Positions 10,186-18,960 of a stretch of DNA of 53,342 bases are shown here, piece by piece. The DNA is from Nemertoderma westbladi (Eukaryota > Xenacoelomorpha > Nemertodermatida > Nemertodermatidae). The position numbers were made by a program, and so were the translations under genes. The notes under the pieces were generated by a model. It saw only the letters and a program-made list of their open reading frames with translations, ran no database searches and was not told where the DNA came from. The stretch is from contig JAUCBJ010007385.1 in the NCBI GenBank assembly GCA_032718475.1, positions 1-53,342 on the forward strand, read 5' to 3'. How positions within the stretch are numbered: the first letter of the stretch is position 1; the number at the start of each line of letters is the position of its first letter.

Positions 10186-10431
10186 TTAGTCCCAACACGG
10201 ATACAGTACCTGTTATTATTATCTATCCTAATTAATTTAAATTCTGTTACAGATTTAATAGAGCGATTCGTGTATGACAACTTTTTTCAATGTTTGTTAT
10301 TTATATATGAAGACTAAATTCTAGAATTAGTTAACCCACCGATTAAATTATATTATAGGTGGTTGATTGGATGTAATAAACCAACGGCGTATTAATTCTG
10401 TTAACGGTATTCAGAATCCCCCCCCCCCCCC
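10186..10431 (-). promoter_or_regulatory. Predicted promoter of BAF-like gene copy A
   Basis: Reading away from the ATG at 10185: a TATA-like TATATAAATAA (10298-10308, about 115 nt upstream), an inverted CCAAT box (ATTGG 10376-10380), GTTAACGG (10400-10407) and a run of 14 C (10418-10431). The layout of TATA, CCAAT and GTTAACGG is the same as for the SR gene. Confidence 0.5.
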
Positions 10432-11299
10432 TGGACATTACATTGTACTCATTCTATTGTCTTAATTTGGAACAAGTCTCCACCACCCACAACCTACGTA
10501 GGTATGGGAGGCCCACTAAATTATTATACTGTACCTACAAATCCTAATCGCTTGAAATTTTAATCATAAACAGTTGGGTCCTAATATTTATTAGCATGGT
10601 AATACTTATTTATATTAGCTTAAACAGGGTGTTATATATCTTTTGGGGCGAGCCCCGAAATATGCGAAGCCTTAGCATTGGGGTAGGCCTACCACTAATG
10701 ATTTGTCTGTCGTTATTGTCTGTCGTCGTCGTCTAATATTTGATCGCTAATAACTCGGTTATTCCATAATAAACTTAAACCAAACTTGGTACGTATGTAG
10801 ACCGTCAAACGTTTAGAAAGAATCTGAAGTTTAGTCAAAAATCCGACTGTCTGACATTTTGCATTCTCGGGCCGAGAATGTCATGTACTTTTGGCGGGAA
10901 CGGCGACCCACACATACAATGAAAAAAAAAAGAGTTTCGGTATAATTGTTAGTTAAAACTGATTTCTGAGATGTTTCTGACTGTTGTTAGGGGGTAAGTG
11001 TGATGAGTATTATTTTTCGCCAACTACTGTAGGTGAAGAAATTTGTTAAAAAGATAAGTTTGTGTAAGGCCGTGGACAGTTTTGTAAAACGAGATTATAC
11101 AAAATAATGGCACCCGGTCTTGAGGAGAGGGGCTGTAGGTTGCATTCCTTTTCGGTGCTACAGTAGCTAGTTTAAGGATATCAGTTCCGAGGTTGCTAAG
11201 AGATCAGAGCAACCTATGAGAGATGTCACACCATACAGCGCAGCCGTACTCCAACTTGGTCGTACATAAAACTGGTGTAGGCCTATATTATAAGCTAAA
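10432..11299. other. Noncoding spacer of unit A
   Basis: No gene is seen. It contains a short stem GGGGC-ga-GCCCC near 10645, an interrupted palindrome CATTCTCGG-g-CCGAGAATG near 10862-10880, and a (gtc) run near 10720 that is one or two units longer in copy B. It corresponds to 14413-15290 in unit B with few differences. Confidence 0.6.
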
Positions 11300-11646
11300 T
11301 AAATTTTAATATAATAAGATGAACCAGACTCAACTTCGATTAACGCATACTAGGGGAGTGCCCTGCCCTGCCCTGAATATGTCATTATTATGTTAGTCCT
11401 TGGTAAGTATGTTATTGTGTAGACCTATTATAACTCTCTTATATTAGTTAGCTAGTGTTTTTTTTCATATTGTTTTACCAGGCAGCTAGTGATTTCTAAT
11501 AGTACAAATAGCTATCGATTTTATATAGGTAATTTAAAAAATATAGGGTTTCAAATAATATTGCTGCACAATTTATTAATTAATATGTTTATTGTAAATC
11601 GTCTAAATTACTGCCACAGTTGGCCGGTATCGTAAACTGTTCGATA

Positions 11647-11932
11647 TTAAAGCATTTTGAAGAACATTTTGTCTGTAAGAACTTTATCTTTCGGCATTTT
11701 CTTCCCTTTTCCACGTTTATTCGATCTTCCCCGTCCTTTATTTCCCTGTAAATATCAATTCATATTCTGTTACACTCACTTAATTACGTATATGTACTGT
11801 ATATAGTAGACCTAAACCCACATTATATCCTATATTATATTTAGTCAAACAAACCTTCACTTTCTTTCCCTTTCCTCTACGACTTCTAGATCTGCTTCCT
11901 TTACCGCGGCGACTCCAATACAATTCAAACAT
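11647..11932 (-). CDS. SR/GK-rich small basic protein, copy B, shortened (two exons)
   Basis: About 170 bases of exon 1, including the original start and acidic N-terminus, have been replaced by some 30 unrelated bases. A new ATG at 11932 falls in frame with the remaining SRSRSRRGKG part: exon 1 is 11855-11932 (26 codons) and ends AAG before GTTTGT. Exon 2 is 11647-11745 and matches the long exon 2 of copy C (ending with a KMPKDKVLTDK motif), giving 58 residues. Either a decaying gene whose frame survives by chance, or a functional short form. The promoter upstream is kept. Confidence 0.4.
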
Positions 11933-11939
11933 TTTTGAA

Positions 11940-12190
11940 ATAATATGTATTTACCAAAAATTATGTACAGTATTTCCTAAAGAAAAAATGATATCAGAAT
12001 TTATTTTGTAAATCATTTTTCTCCTAAATGACATAAGTTGATGTGTCGTTCTATTATATATCATAGTTTGAATTCCAGAACTTAGTTTTGATTGGTTGAT
12101 TTGAGCAATACTCTTCTGATTATCTGATTGGCTAAAATAAACTTGTATTTGGTAGGCGGTTTTGGTGGGAGGTTTACCCGTTAACGGGAT
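11940..12190 (-). promoter_or_regulatory. Retained promoter of SR gene copy B
   Basis: Nearly identical to the copy A promoter: the TATA-like box near 12055, two inverted CCAAT boxes near 12091 and 12127, and the CCCGTTAACGGG palindrome near 12177-12188. Confidence 0.5.
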
Positions 12191-12248
12191 TCGGCATTAC
12201 TATGTTATGGGTACCCACTTTTTGACCTTTTATTTGACCATGTTAATG

Positions 12249-12852
12249 GCTATTAACAGCCACGTCTCTTTCGAGATAACTGGCGGAATGGGTGAAGGGG
12301 TTCGGTGTCCCCACGCGTTTCGCTTCTGACGGCGGCCCACAGTTCTCAGGAAAGGATTTCCTAAGCGTCTGGGGAGTCGAGCCTATCACATCCTCCCCAG
12401 TTTACCCACAGAGTAACGGCCTTGCGGAGTCCGCTGTCAAGGCGACTAAGGCGTTTCTAACTAAGACAAGGGGGAAACTGGACTCATCGTCATTCCAGGA
12501 GGGACTCCTGGAATCCCAGACAGCCACATACAATCGTGGCGCGCGACCCCTACCCCCCTTAGCGGTAGGGGAACCTGTGCGGGTTCAAAACACCACATCG
12601 AAACGTTGGGACCGCACCGGGGTCATTGTGGAATCCAATCCCAACCGGAAGTACAGCGTTCGGACGCCTTCCGGTCGGTGCCTCACCCGCAACCGCCGCC
12701 ACCTCATCCAGGGCACGGCCACTGGCATCAACGACGGCTCCAGCGCCGCCACGCCACAGAAGGGCGTGTTCACTGGGCTGACGAACAAGCCAGTGTGTCT
12801 CCGATCGGCCACGCCGTTCCTACCCACGCCCCCGAAGGCAACCGTCCAATAG
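12249..12852 (+). pseudogene. Ty3/Gypsy integrase C-terminal remnant, copy B
   Basis: An open frame (12292-12852, with no ATG at its start) encodes a Ty3/Gypsy integrase fragment: FGVPTRFASDGGPQF, SSPVYPQSNGLAESAVK with the catalytic Glu, then directly TATYNRGARPLPPL and KRWDRTGVIVES. The core-to-tail spacer has been deleted. The first catalytic Asp, the zinc domain and everything upstream are missing, so it cannot be an active integrase. The frame is unbroken here but broken in copy A. Without expression data I treat it as a remnant. Confidence 0.75.
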
Positions 12853-12882
12853 ACTATGATAGTTTGTGTAGGGGTGGATGGA

Positions 12883-13032
12883 CCGTTAACAGTGTTGTAA
12901 TTATTTTTTTGGAATTATTTGTGGGCGATTTGTGGGAATTATTTATTCCGTTAACAGTGTTGGGATTATTTGTGGGCAGTAATTCCGTTAACAGTATTGG
13001 AATTATTTGGGGGCGGTTATTCCGTTAACAGT
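12883..13032. promoter_or_regulatory. Cluster of CCGTTAACAG motifs, unit B
   Basis: Four copies of CCGTTAACAG near 12883, 12948, 12984 and 13022, the counterpart of the unit A cluster. All four have the exact motif here, whereas A has one variant. Confidence 0.4.
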
Positions 13033-13404
13033 ATTACATTTCTGTTAAATACACAAGTCAATAATTATTAGCTATCGACTCAGTAATTATCCGATCGAAG
13101 GAGATTTAAAGTTAAAGATATATTAAAAAAATTTATAAAAATATTCTAATAAAAATGAAAAAAATAAAATAAAGCCATTCTTACGATACAAACAGTAAAT
13201 AGAACAACAAACTCGTACGAAATTAAAATTACCGTGGACAGAATGAATATTTCATGTGATGGCGCGGAATTGAGTAGTTTTGTATTAATAATTAAATATA
13301 ATGCAATGCTACAAACAGCAAATAAATATTTAGATCTGGTTACATAACTATCCAATAATATGTGGGCTCAATCTATCTTATTAACTCGAGTCGGCTGTTA
13401 ACAT

Positions 13405-14161
13405 TTACGAGTAGTATGCTTCGCACATGATCGATATAGCTCTATGAGCTCGACGGGAATAGGCCTTGTAAAAGTGGTCCCCACAGATCTTGGAGAGCCA
13501 CAGATGGAAATCTTCCAGCTTCTCTCTTAGTAGAATGTACTTCGCTAAGACCTGGTAGGCGCGTGTGAATCCATTATTGGCGAGACTACCTCCAAATACT
13601 TCTCCTATTCCAGGGATGTACTTTACACTCCGATTTCCCAACTCTCGAGCCAGAATCCGTCGATGTTTCTTCGTCTTCAGGATCTTCCCTATCTTCTTTC
13701 CGTTTCCACTTCTTCTCGCGTTTCCTCGACTTCCCTTACCCTGAAAGAATTGTATTGAGCATTTTGTAAAATGATTTTACGATGTTTAATAAGAACCGAG
13801 TCACGAAAGTAAACTAAAAAAAGTAAAGTTATCTTTGTACATTATTTCAGGGAATACGCACAAAGAATCACTTATTTCCAGTACGATTCCCCCTGAACTA
13901 CTGTATTCTGCCTAGAAGAAACTTACTCTTTTAGCGATCGTTTAAGGATGCAAGGCGCATAGATGAAACCGGGTTAACTTGAACCCACGGTAGCCAGATA
14001 TGTTAATTATAGGTAATGGGCTAAACGTCAAGGATATCACAGAGAAATATATCCCAACATAAATTATATTGTATTAAAATAAATAAACAAACCTGCCCTT
14101 TCATCCCATTCCCTCTACGACTCCTTGACCTGCTTCTATTCCCTTTCTTCTTCGCAGCCAT
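13405..14161 (-). CDS. BAF (BANF1)-like protein with basic N-terminal extension, copy B (two exons)
   Basis: Same structure as copy A: exon 1 is 14093-14161 (23 codons), the intron is 13741-14092, exon 2 is 13405-13740, 134 residues. Exon 1 ends CAG before GTTTGT (Gln where A has Lys), Trp in the A tail is Gly here, and one residue in the helix-hairpin-helix region is Asn where A has Ser (SLANNGF). The BAF core (IPGIGEVFG, AYQVLAKY, LWLSKICG) is otherwise identical. Both copies keep start, splice sites and frame. The basic extension and the shared intron position with the SR gene suggest the tail arose by exon capture from an SR-type gene. Confidence 0.85.
13941..14042 (-). repeat. tRNA-derived SINE-like sequence in the BAF intron, copy B
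   Basis: Counterpart of the copy A intron sequence at 9963-10066, with the same A-box-like and B-box-like motifs. Confidence 0.4.
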
Positions 14162-14412
14162 TTAGTCCCAACACGGATACAGTACCTGTTATTATTATCT
14201 ATCCTAATTAATTTAAATTCTGTTACAAATTTAATAGAGCGATTCGTGTATGACAACTTTTTTCAATGTTTGATATTTATATATGAAGACTAAATTCTAG
14301 AATTAGTTAACCCACCGATTAAATTATATTATACAGTAGGTGGTTGATTGGATGTAATAAACTAACGGCGTCTTAATTCTGTTAACGGTATTCAGAATCC
14401 CCCCCCCCCCCC
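14162..14412 (-). promoter_or_regulatory. Predicted promoter of BAF-like gene copy B
   Basis: Same elements as copy A: a TATA-like box near 14275-14284, an inverted CCAAT box near 14347, GTTAACGG near 14381, and a run of 14 C (14399-14412). Confidence 0.5.
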
Positions 14413-15290
14413 TGGACATTACATTGTACTCATTCTATTGTCTTAATTTGGAACAAGTCTCCACCACCCACAACCTACGTAGGTATGGGAGGCCCACTAA
14501 ATTATTATACTGTACCTACAAATCCTAATCGCTTGAAATTTTAATCATAAACAGTTGGGTCCTAATATTTATTAGCATGGTAATACTTATTTATATTACT
14601 GTAGCTTAAACAGGGTGTTATATATCTTTTGGGGCGAGCCCCGAAATATGCGAAGCCTTAGCATTGTGGTAGGCCTACCACTAATGATTTGTCTGTCGTT
14701 ATTGTCTGTCGTCGTCGTCGTCGTCTAATATTTGATCGCTAATAACTCGGTTATTCCATAATAAACTTAAACCAAACTTGGTACGTATGTAGACCGTCAA
14801 ACGTTTAGAAAGAATCTGAAGTTTAGTCAAAAATCCGACTGTCTGACAGTTTGCATTCTCGGGCCGAGTATGTCATGTACTTTTGGCGGGAACGGCGACC
14901 CACACATACAAATGCGAAAAAAAGAGTTTCGGTATAATTGTTAGTTAAAACTGATTTCTGAGATGTTTCTGACTGTTGTTAGGGGGTAAGTGTGATGAGT
15001 ATTATTTTTCGCCAACTACTGTAGGTGAAGAAATTTGTTAAAAAGATAAGTTTGTGTAAGGCCGTGGACAGTTTTGTAATACGAGATTATACAAAATAAT
15101 GGCACCCGGTCTTTAGGAGAGGGGCTGTAGGTTGCATTCCTTTTCGGTGCTACAGTAGCTAGTTTAAGGATATCAGTTCCGAGGTTGCTAAGAGATCAGA
15201 GCAACCTATGAGAGATGTCACACCATACAGCGCAGCCGTACTCCAACTTGGTCGTACATAAAACTGGTATAGGCCTATATTATAAGCTAA
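14413..15290. other. Noncoding spacer of unit B
   Basis: No gene is seen. Nearly identical to 10432-11299. The (gtc) microsatellite near 14710 is longer than in unit A, and the CATTCTCGG palindrome has one substitution. Confidence 0.6.
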
Positions 15291-15638
15291 ATAAATTTTA
15301 ATATAATAAGATGAACCAGACTCAACTTCGATTAACGCATACTAGGGGAGTGTCCTGCCCTGCCCTGAATATGTCATTATTATGTTAGTCCTTGGTAAGT
15401 ATGTTATTGTGTAGACCTATTATAACTCTCTTATATTAGTTAGCTAGTGTTTTTTTTCATATTGTTTTACCAGGCAGCTAGTGATTTCTAATAGTACAAA
15501 TAGCTATCGATTTTATATAGGTAATTTAAAAAATATAGGGTTTCAAATAATATTGCTGCACAATTTATTAATTAATATGTTTATTGTAAATCGTCTAAAT
15601 TACTGCCACCGTTGGCCGGTATCGTAAACTGTTCGATA

Positions 15639-16089
15639 TTAAAGCTTTTTGAAGAACATTTTGTCTGTAAGAACTTTATCTTTCGGCATTTTCTTCCCTT
15701 TTCCACGTTTATTCGATCTTCCCCGTCCTTTCTTTCCCTGTAAATATCAATTCATATTCTGTTACACTCACTTAATTAGGTATATGTACTGTATATAGTA
15801 GACCTAAACCCACATTATATCCTATATTATATTTAGTCAAACAAACCTTCCCTTTCTTTCCCTTTCCTCTACGACTTCTAGATCTGCTTCCTTTACCTCG
15901 GCGACTCCTAGACCTGCTCTTCTTTCCCTTCTTACTTCCCTTTCGTTTTTTACGTCTCCTTTTCTCCATTTCGTTCCGGCTGGTGGAACGATTACCACTC
16001 TTTGATAGGCTCCTACTTTTCCTTTCATCTAAGGCCCAACTCGGCAAATTATCCAACCCCAAATCACTTTCTTCAGGTTGAACAGGCAT
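15639..16089 (-). CDS. SR/GK-rich small basic protein, copy C (two exons)
   Basis: The most complete copy. Exon 1 is 15847-16089 (81 codons from ATG at 16089), the intron is 15738-15846 (donor AAG then GTTTGT, acceptor TTTACAG), and exon 2 is 15639-15737, giving 113 residues. The N-terminus is PVQPEESDLGLDNLPSWALDE-like. The middle has KRRRKKRKGSKKGKK and two SRSRSRRGKG blocks. The C-terminus, encoded by exon 2, is GKKGRGRSNKRGKGKK followed by MPKDKVLTDKMFFKKL. No domain is recognised. Very high Arg/Lys/Ser/Gly content suggests binding to DNA or RNA. Changes from copy A are spread through the protein but the frame is preserved. Confidence 0.65.
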
Positions 16090-16432
16090 AATTATTTAAT
16101 ATATTACCGATAATTATATATGTCCTAAACAAAAAATGGTTTCAGAATTTCTTTTGTAAATCATTTTTCTCCTAATTGACATAGATTGACAATTAGAAGA
16201 AAATACGTTACAAAAGAAATTCTGATATAATTTTTTGTTTACAGATTTTTGATAGATTTTGATTTTTTATAGATTGACATAGATTGATGTGCAGTTCTAT
16301 TATATATAATATTTTGAATTCCAGAACTTAGTTTTGATTGGTTGATTTGAGCAATACTGTTCTGATTATTTGATTGGCTAAAACTAAATGGTATTTGGTG
16401 GCGCTTTTGGTGGGAGGTTTACCCGTTAACGG
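16090..16432 (-). promoter_or_regulatory. Predicted promoter of SR gene copy C
   Basis: It keeps a TATA-like box near 16302, an inverted CCAAT box near 16338 and the CCCGTTAACGG element (16422-16432), but is about 90 bases longer than in A and B because of an inverted duplication (16130-16237) between the TATA box and the ATG. Confidence 0.5.
16130..16237. repeat. Foldback (inverted duplication) in the copy C promoter
   Basis: The left arm 16130-16178 (caaaaaatgg...ctaattg) and right arm 16190-16237 (caattag...attttttg) are near-complementary along their length around an 11-base loop. Units A and B contain only the left arm, so the right arm was created in copy C. Confidence 0.8.
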
Positions 16433-16436
16433 TGTT

Positions 16437-16881
16437 AATTTTGATGAGGGGCGAATCAGTGCAATTTAAAGAAGAACGCTTGAGTTAGGCGTTTCCATGT
16501 ATTCACCATTAGAAAGACAAATAAAACTGCACCTACCTTCCCTACTCTCCCCTACATACTGTAGTATAAGTCGCACAGTTGTGTACAGTAGTCTTAGCTT
16601 CCTTACATTAATATTTTCTTATTAAATAATCCCAAACAAATATAGCCTAGCTATGTAATTATACCCCTACAGTATGCTATGCGAGCTAGCAGTGACCGTT
16701 GATGAACCTACACTAGCACTGTCTCGGTGGGAGACATTAATTTTTATTAAATAAGACAATTATGTTGATGTTTTAAAACAAATTATCCGTAGTTTTTTTA
16801 TAATTTTGTACAGTACCGTAGATGGACTTTATTTTTCTCCTTTCTATTCATTCCATTATTAGATTATATCAAAACAGATAA
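16437..16881. other. Unassigned stretch between the array and the plus BEL element
   Basis: AT-rich sequence without a recognisable gene or repeat. Its last bases (ACAGATAA) directly precede the TG of the 5' LTR. Confidence 0.5.
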
Positions 16882-18105
16882 TGTAAAAGCTTTTGCTGAA
16901 TTGTCCGGTTATTTTTCCTTATTTTTCCCGTAAAATACTCTGTAGTTGGTTTACCAGGCATAAAAAGGCCGTGTCCTTGCTGTACTGGTGTTTTAGCGGA
17001 CATAAAAGCTATTTCTTCTGTATTTATACTTTAGAGGACATAATCCGTAATTCCGTGACGTAAAAGCTCGATACTCTTGAAAACAGTGTCGCTACCATGA
17101 CGACAGCTAGCAGCTGATATTGCCACGTCGACGTTTCTTTGTTTCTCTGTTCTCTCGTTGTTCAGGTTGACCAATCAGAGCGTTTGTTGTCTTTGTGTTG
17201 GAGGTATATACAGAAACTCAGTAGTTCAGTGTTATGTTTTTGCCCAGAGCCTAAGAACCGGCTTTGGCACCTCCGTGTTTTCAGTTTTTAGTCTTACACT
17301 AGTAGGTTTAATTATAAAGGGCATATATCCTTTAACTGACATACCGATCAAACTCATGGAATCACTGCTGACTGATCATACATGCTGACTGCTGAAACAT
17401 TGCAAACTCATAACAATCAGTGTTTTCATTGTTGTTTTATACTGCTATTTACCGTCAGTTCTTCATAATATGGTTGATGAATAATTATATTTGGAATAAC
17501 GATAAATAACCCCGAAACCCAATATTCTTGATATACCGAAGGTAAGAGAGAAGGGTTACAGATAAACGATTGTGACTTATGTTAAAGTGGTTTGAAGTGA
17601 ATCTAATGTTATTTGATAGACCCTACATGAGTCAGTCTGTGTTCCTTTTATATGTGACTAAAATCAGTGAAGATTGGCAGATTAGTGTGCAGTATTGTGC
17701 AGCATTGTGTATGAGTGAGTCTGTTAAAGAAGCAATTCCTAAAGAATGCGCCATATATGTGAATTATAATTAAGCCATATCGTTGTGAGTAGTTTAAGTC
17801 ATAACTCTGTTTATATAGATAAAGCGCCACGTCCTAAAGGAACTGTTAATATTACCGAAGGTGAATAACATTGTCAGAGATTATATAGTACTGTCAGTCG
17901 AATAATACATTAGGCTTACATAGCAATAAAATTAAACCGTCGAACCCAATCTCCCGGGAATATCCAGCGGGTGAATGATCGCGCACAGATTGGTTTCGAC
18001 TAGTGTAGTGAATCAAATACTTGTCATAGACTAAAAACAGATTTAATATCTAGAAGACATCTTAATTTGGTGGGTTAAACTGCCAAAGGTCTGAAAGCGC
18101 GAACA
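16882..18105 (+). repeat. 5' LTR of the plus BEL copy (1,224 bp)
   Basis: Starts TGTAAAAG, ends GCGAACA. It contains the 64-codon small ORF at 17579-17773, shared with the other LTRs. Compared with the 3' LTR there is a replaced block around 17335-17375. The sequence just inside (TTAAAGGATATAGC) does not begin with TGG, so no standard tRNA primer-binding site is evident. Confidence 0.9.
17579..17773 (+). CDS. Small ORF inside the 5' LTR (64 aa)
   Basis: An ATG-started frame of 64 codons, MLKWFEVNLM..., open in all three LTRs. It is compositionally ordinary and matches no family I recognise. Its persistence may only reflect low divergence. Confidence 0.3.
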   Translation: MLKWFEVNLMLFDRPYMSQSVFLLYVTKISEDWQISVQYCAALCMSESVKEAIPKECAIYVNYN

Positions 18106-18387
18106 TTAAAGGATATAGCTTCTTTATTGCAGTAAGCAATAAAGTCGAAAGTACCGGTCGACCGGTAACCAGTAGGCCTGACTGCCTGATCATCCGGACC
18201 GGTACCTACTTCCGTATAAGTACAGCAGTATTATTCGATTTGATTATATATGCCGGTAGGTCTTAATAATTAATCGGGGACGCCTGGTTTTTATTGGGAT
18301 TTTACTTAGGCCTATTTCTGTCAGTTTTATTTGTTTGTAGGCCAGTATTGAACAGAAGGCGTGTAAACCTGATCAGATTGTACAGAC

Positions 18388-18960
18388 AATTTGTAGGCTG
18401 AGCTGTTGTCTGATTGCTGTTAGGTCCGAACGAATTGCAGTGTGTGTAGATCACCTGTCCGATTAAGTACGATTAGGCAGTAGGGGCAGCGAACGCAGTA
18501 AGGTAAACCCCCAACTAAAGAATAAGTCGCACTACTGGGTTAGAGCGCATACTCCCTAATCATTTCGGAGTCTGCATGTCCTGTAGTTTATTTAGGCTTG
18601 AGAGTAGTCTGCCATCGTTTGGTCTGTACTTTGTTTGTGTAAGTCTGTACGGGTAGCGTATAATTTTATTTAGATAATTTGTAGGCTGGATAGTTGTCTG
18701 GCTGTTATTAGGTCTGAGCGGATTGCAGCGTGTGTAGATCACTTGTCCGATTAAGTACGGTTAGGAAGTAGGGGCAGCGAACGCGGTAAGGTAAACCCCC
18801 AACTAAAGAATAAGTCGCACTACTGGGTTAGAGCGCATACTCCCTAATCATTTCGGAGTCTGCATGTCCTGTAGTTTGTTTAGGCTTGATAGTAGTCTGT
18901 CAGTGTTCGGTCTGCATTTTGTTTGAGTAGTTTGTACGGGTAGCGTAATATTTATTATTC
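18388..18960 (+). repeat. Direct duplication (~290 bp) in the BEL leader
   Basis: tttgtaggctg, attgcag, and the aagaataagtcgcac to gtcctgtagttt segments recur with a spacing of 289-290 bases (for example attgcag at 18433 and 18722). Confidence 0.85.

Larger units (their letters stand above)
7020..11299. repeat. Tandem array unit A (SR gene + BAF gene, ~4.3 kb)
   Basis: First of three tandemly arranged units. It holds, left to right, the SR/GK-rich gene (minus), its promoter, a Ty3/Gypsy integrase remnant (plus), a cluster of CCGTTAACAG motifs, the BAF-like gene (minus) and about 870 bases of noncoding sequence. From about 7870 on it is nearly identical to unit B. Its first 500 bases are clearly more diverged from units B and C. 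The left edge is cut by the BEL LTR, so the array may continue beyond that element. The exact A/B boundary is uncertain by tens of bases. Confidence 0.85.
11300..15290. repeat. Tandem array unit B (~4.0 kb)
   Basis: Second unit, same gene order as unit A. It differs from A by a deletion in the integrase remnant, a rebuilt first exon of the SR gene, and scattered point changes. Its left 500 bases are closer to unit C than to unit A, so array members have exchanged or been duplicated in more than one step. Confidence 0.85.
15291..16436. repeat. Tandem array unit C (partial, SR gene and promoter only)
   Basis: Third unit, ending just after the GTTAACGG element of the SR promoter (16425-16432). 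The integrase remnant and BAF gene are absent; unrelated sequence follows. Confidence 0.8.

Noticed and set aside
12292-12852. Active domesticated integrase
   Set aside because: The frame has no ATG, lacks the zinc domain and first catalytic Asp, has a deleted spacer, and is broken in copy A.
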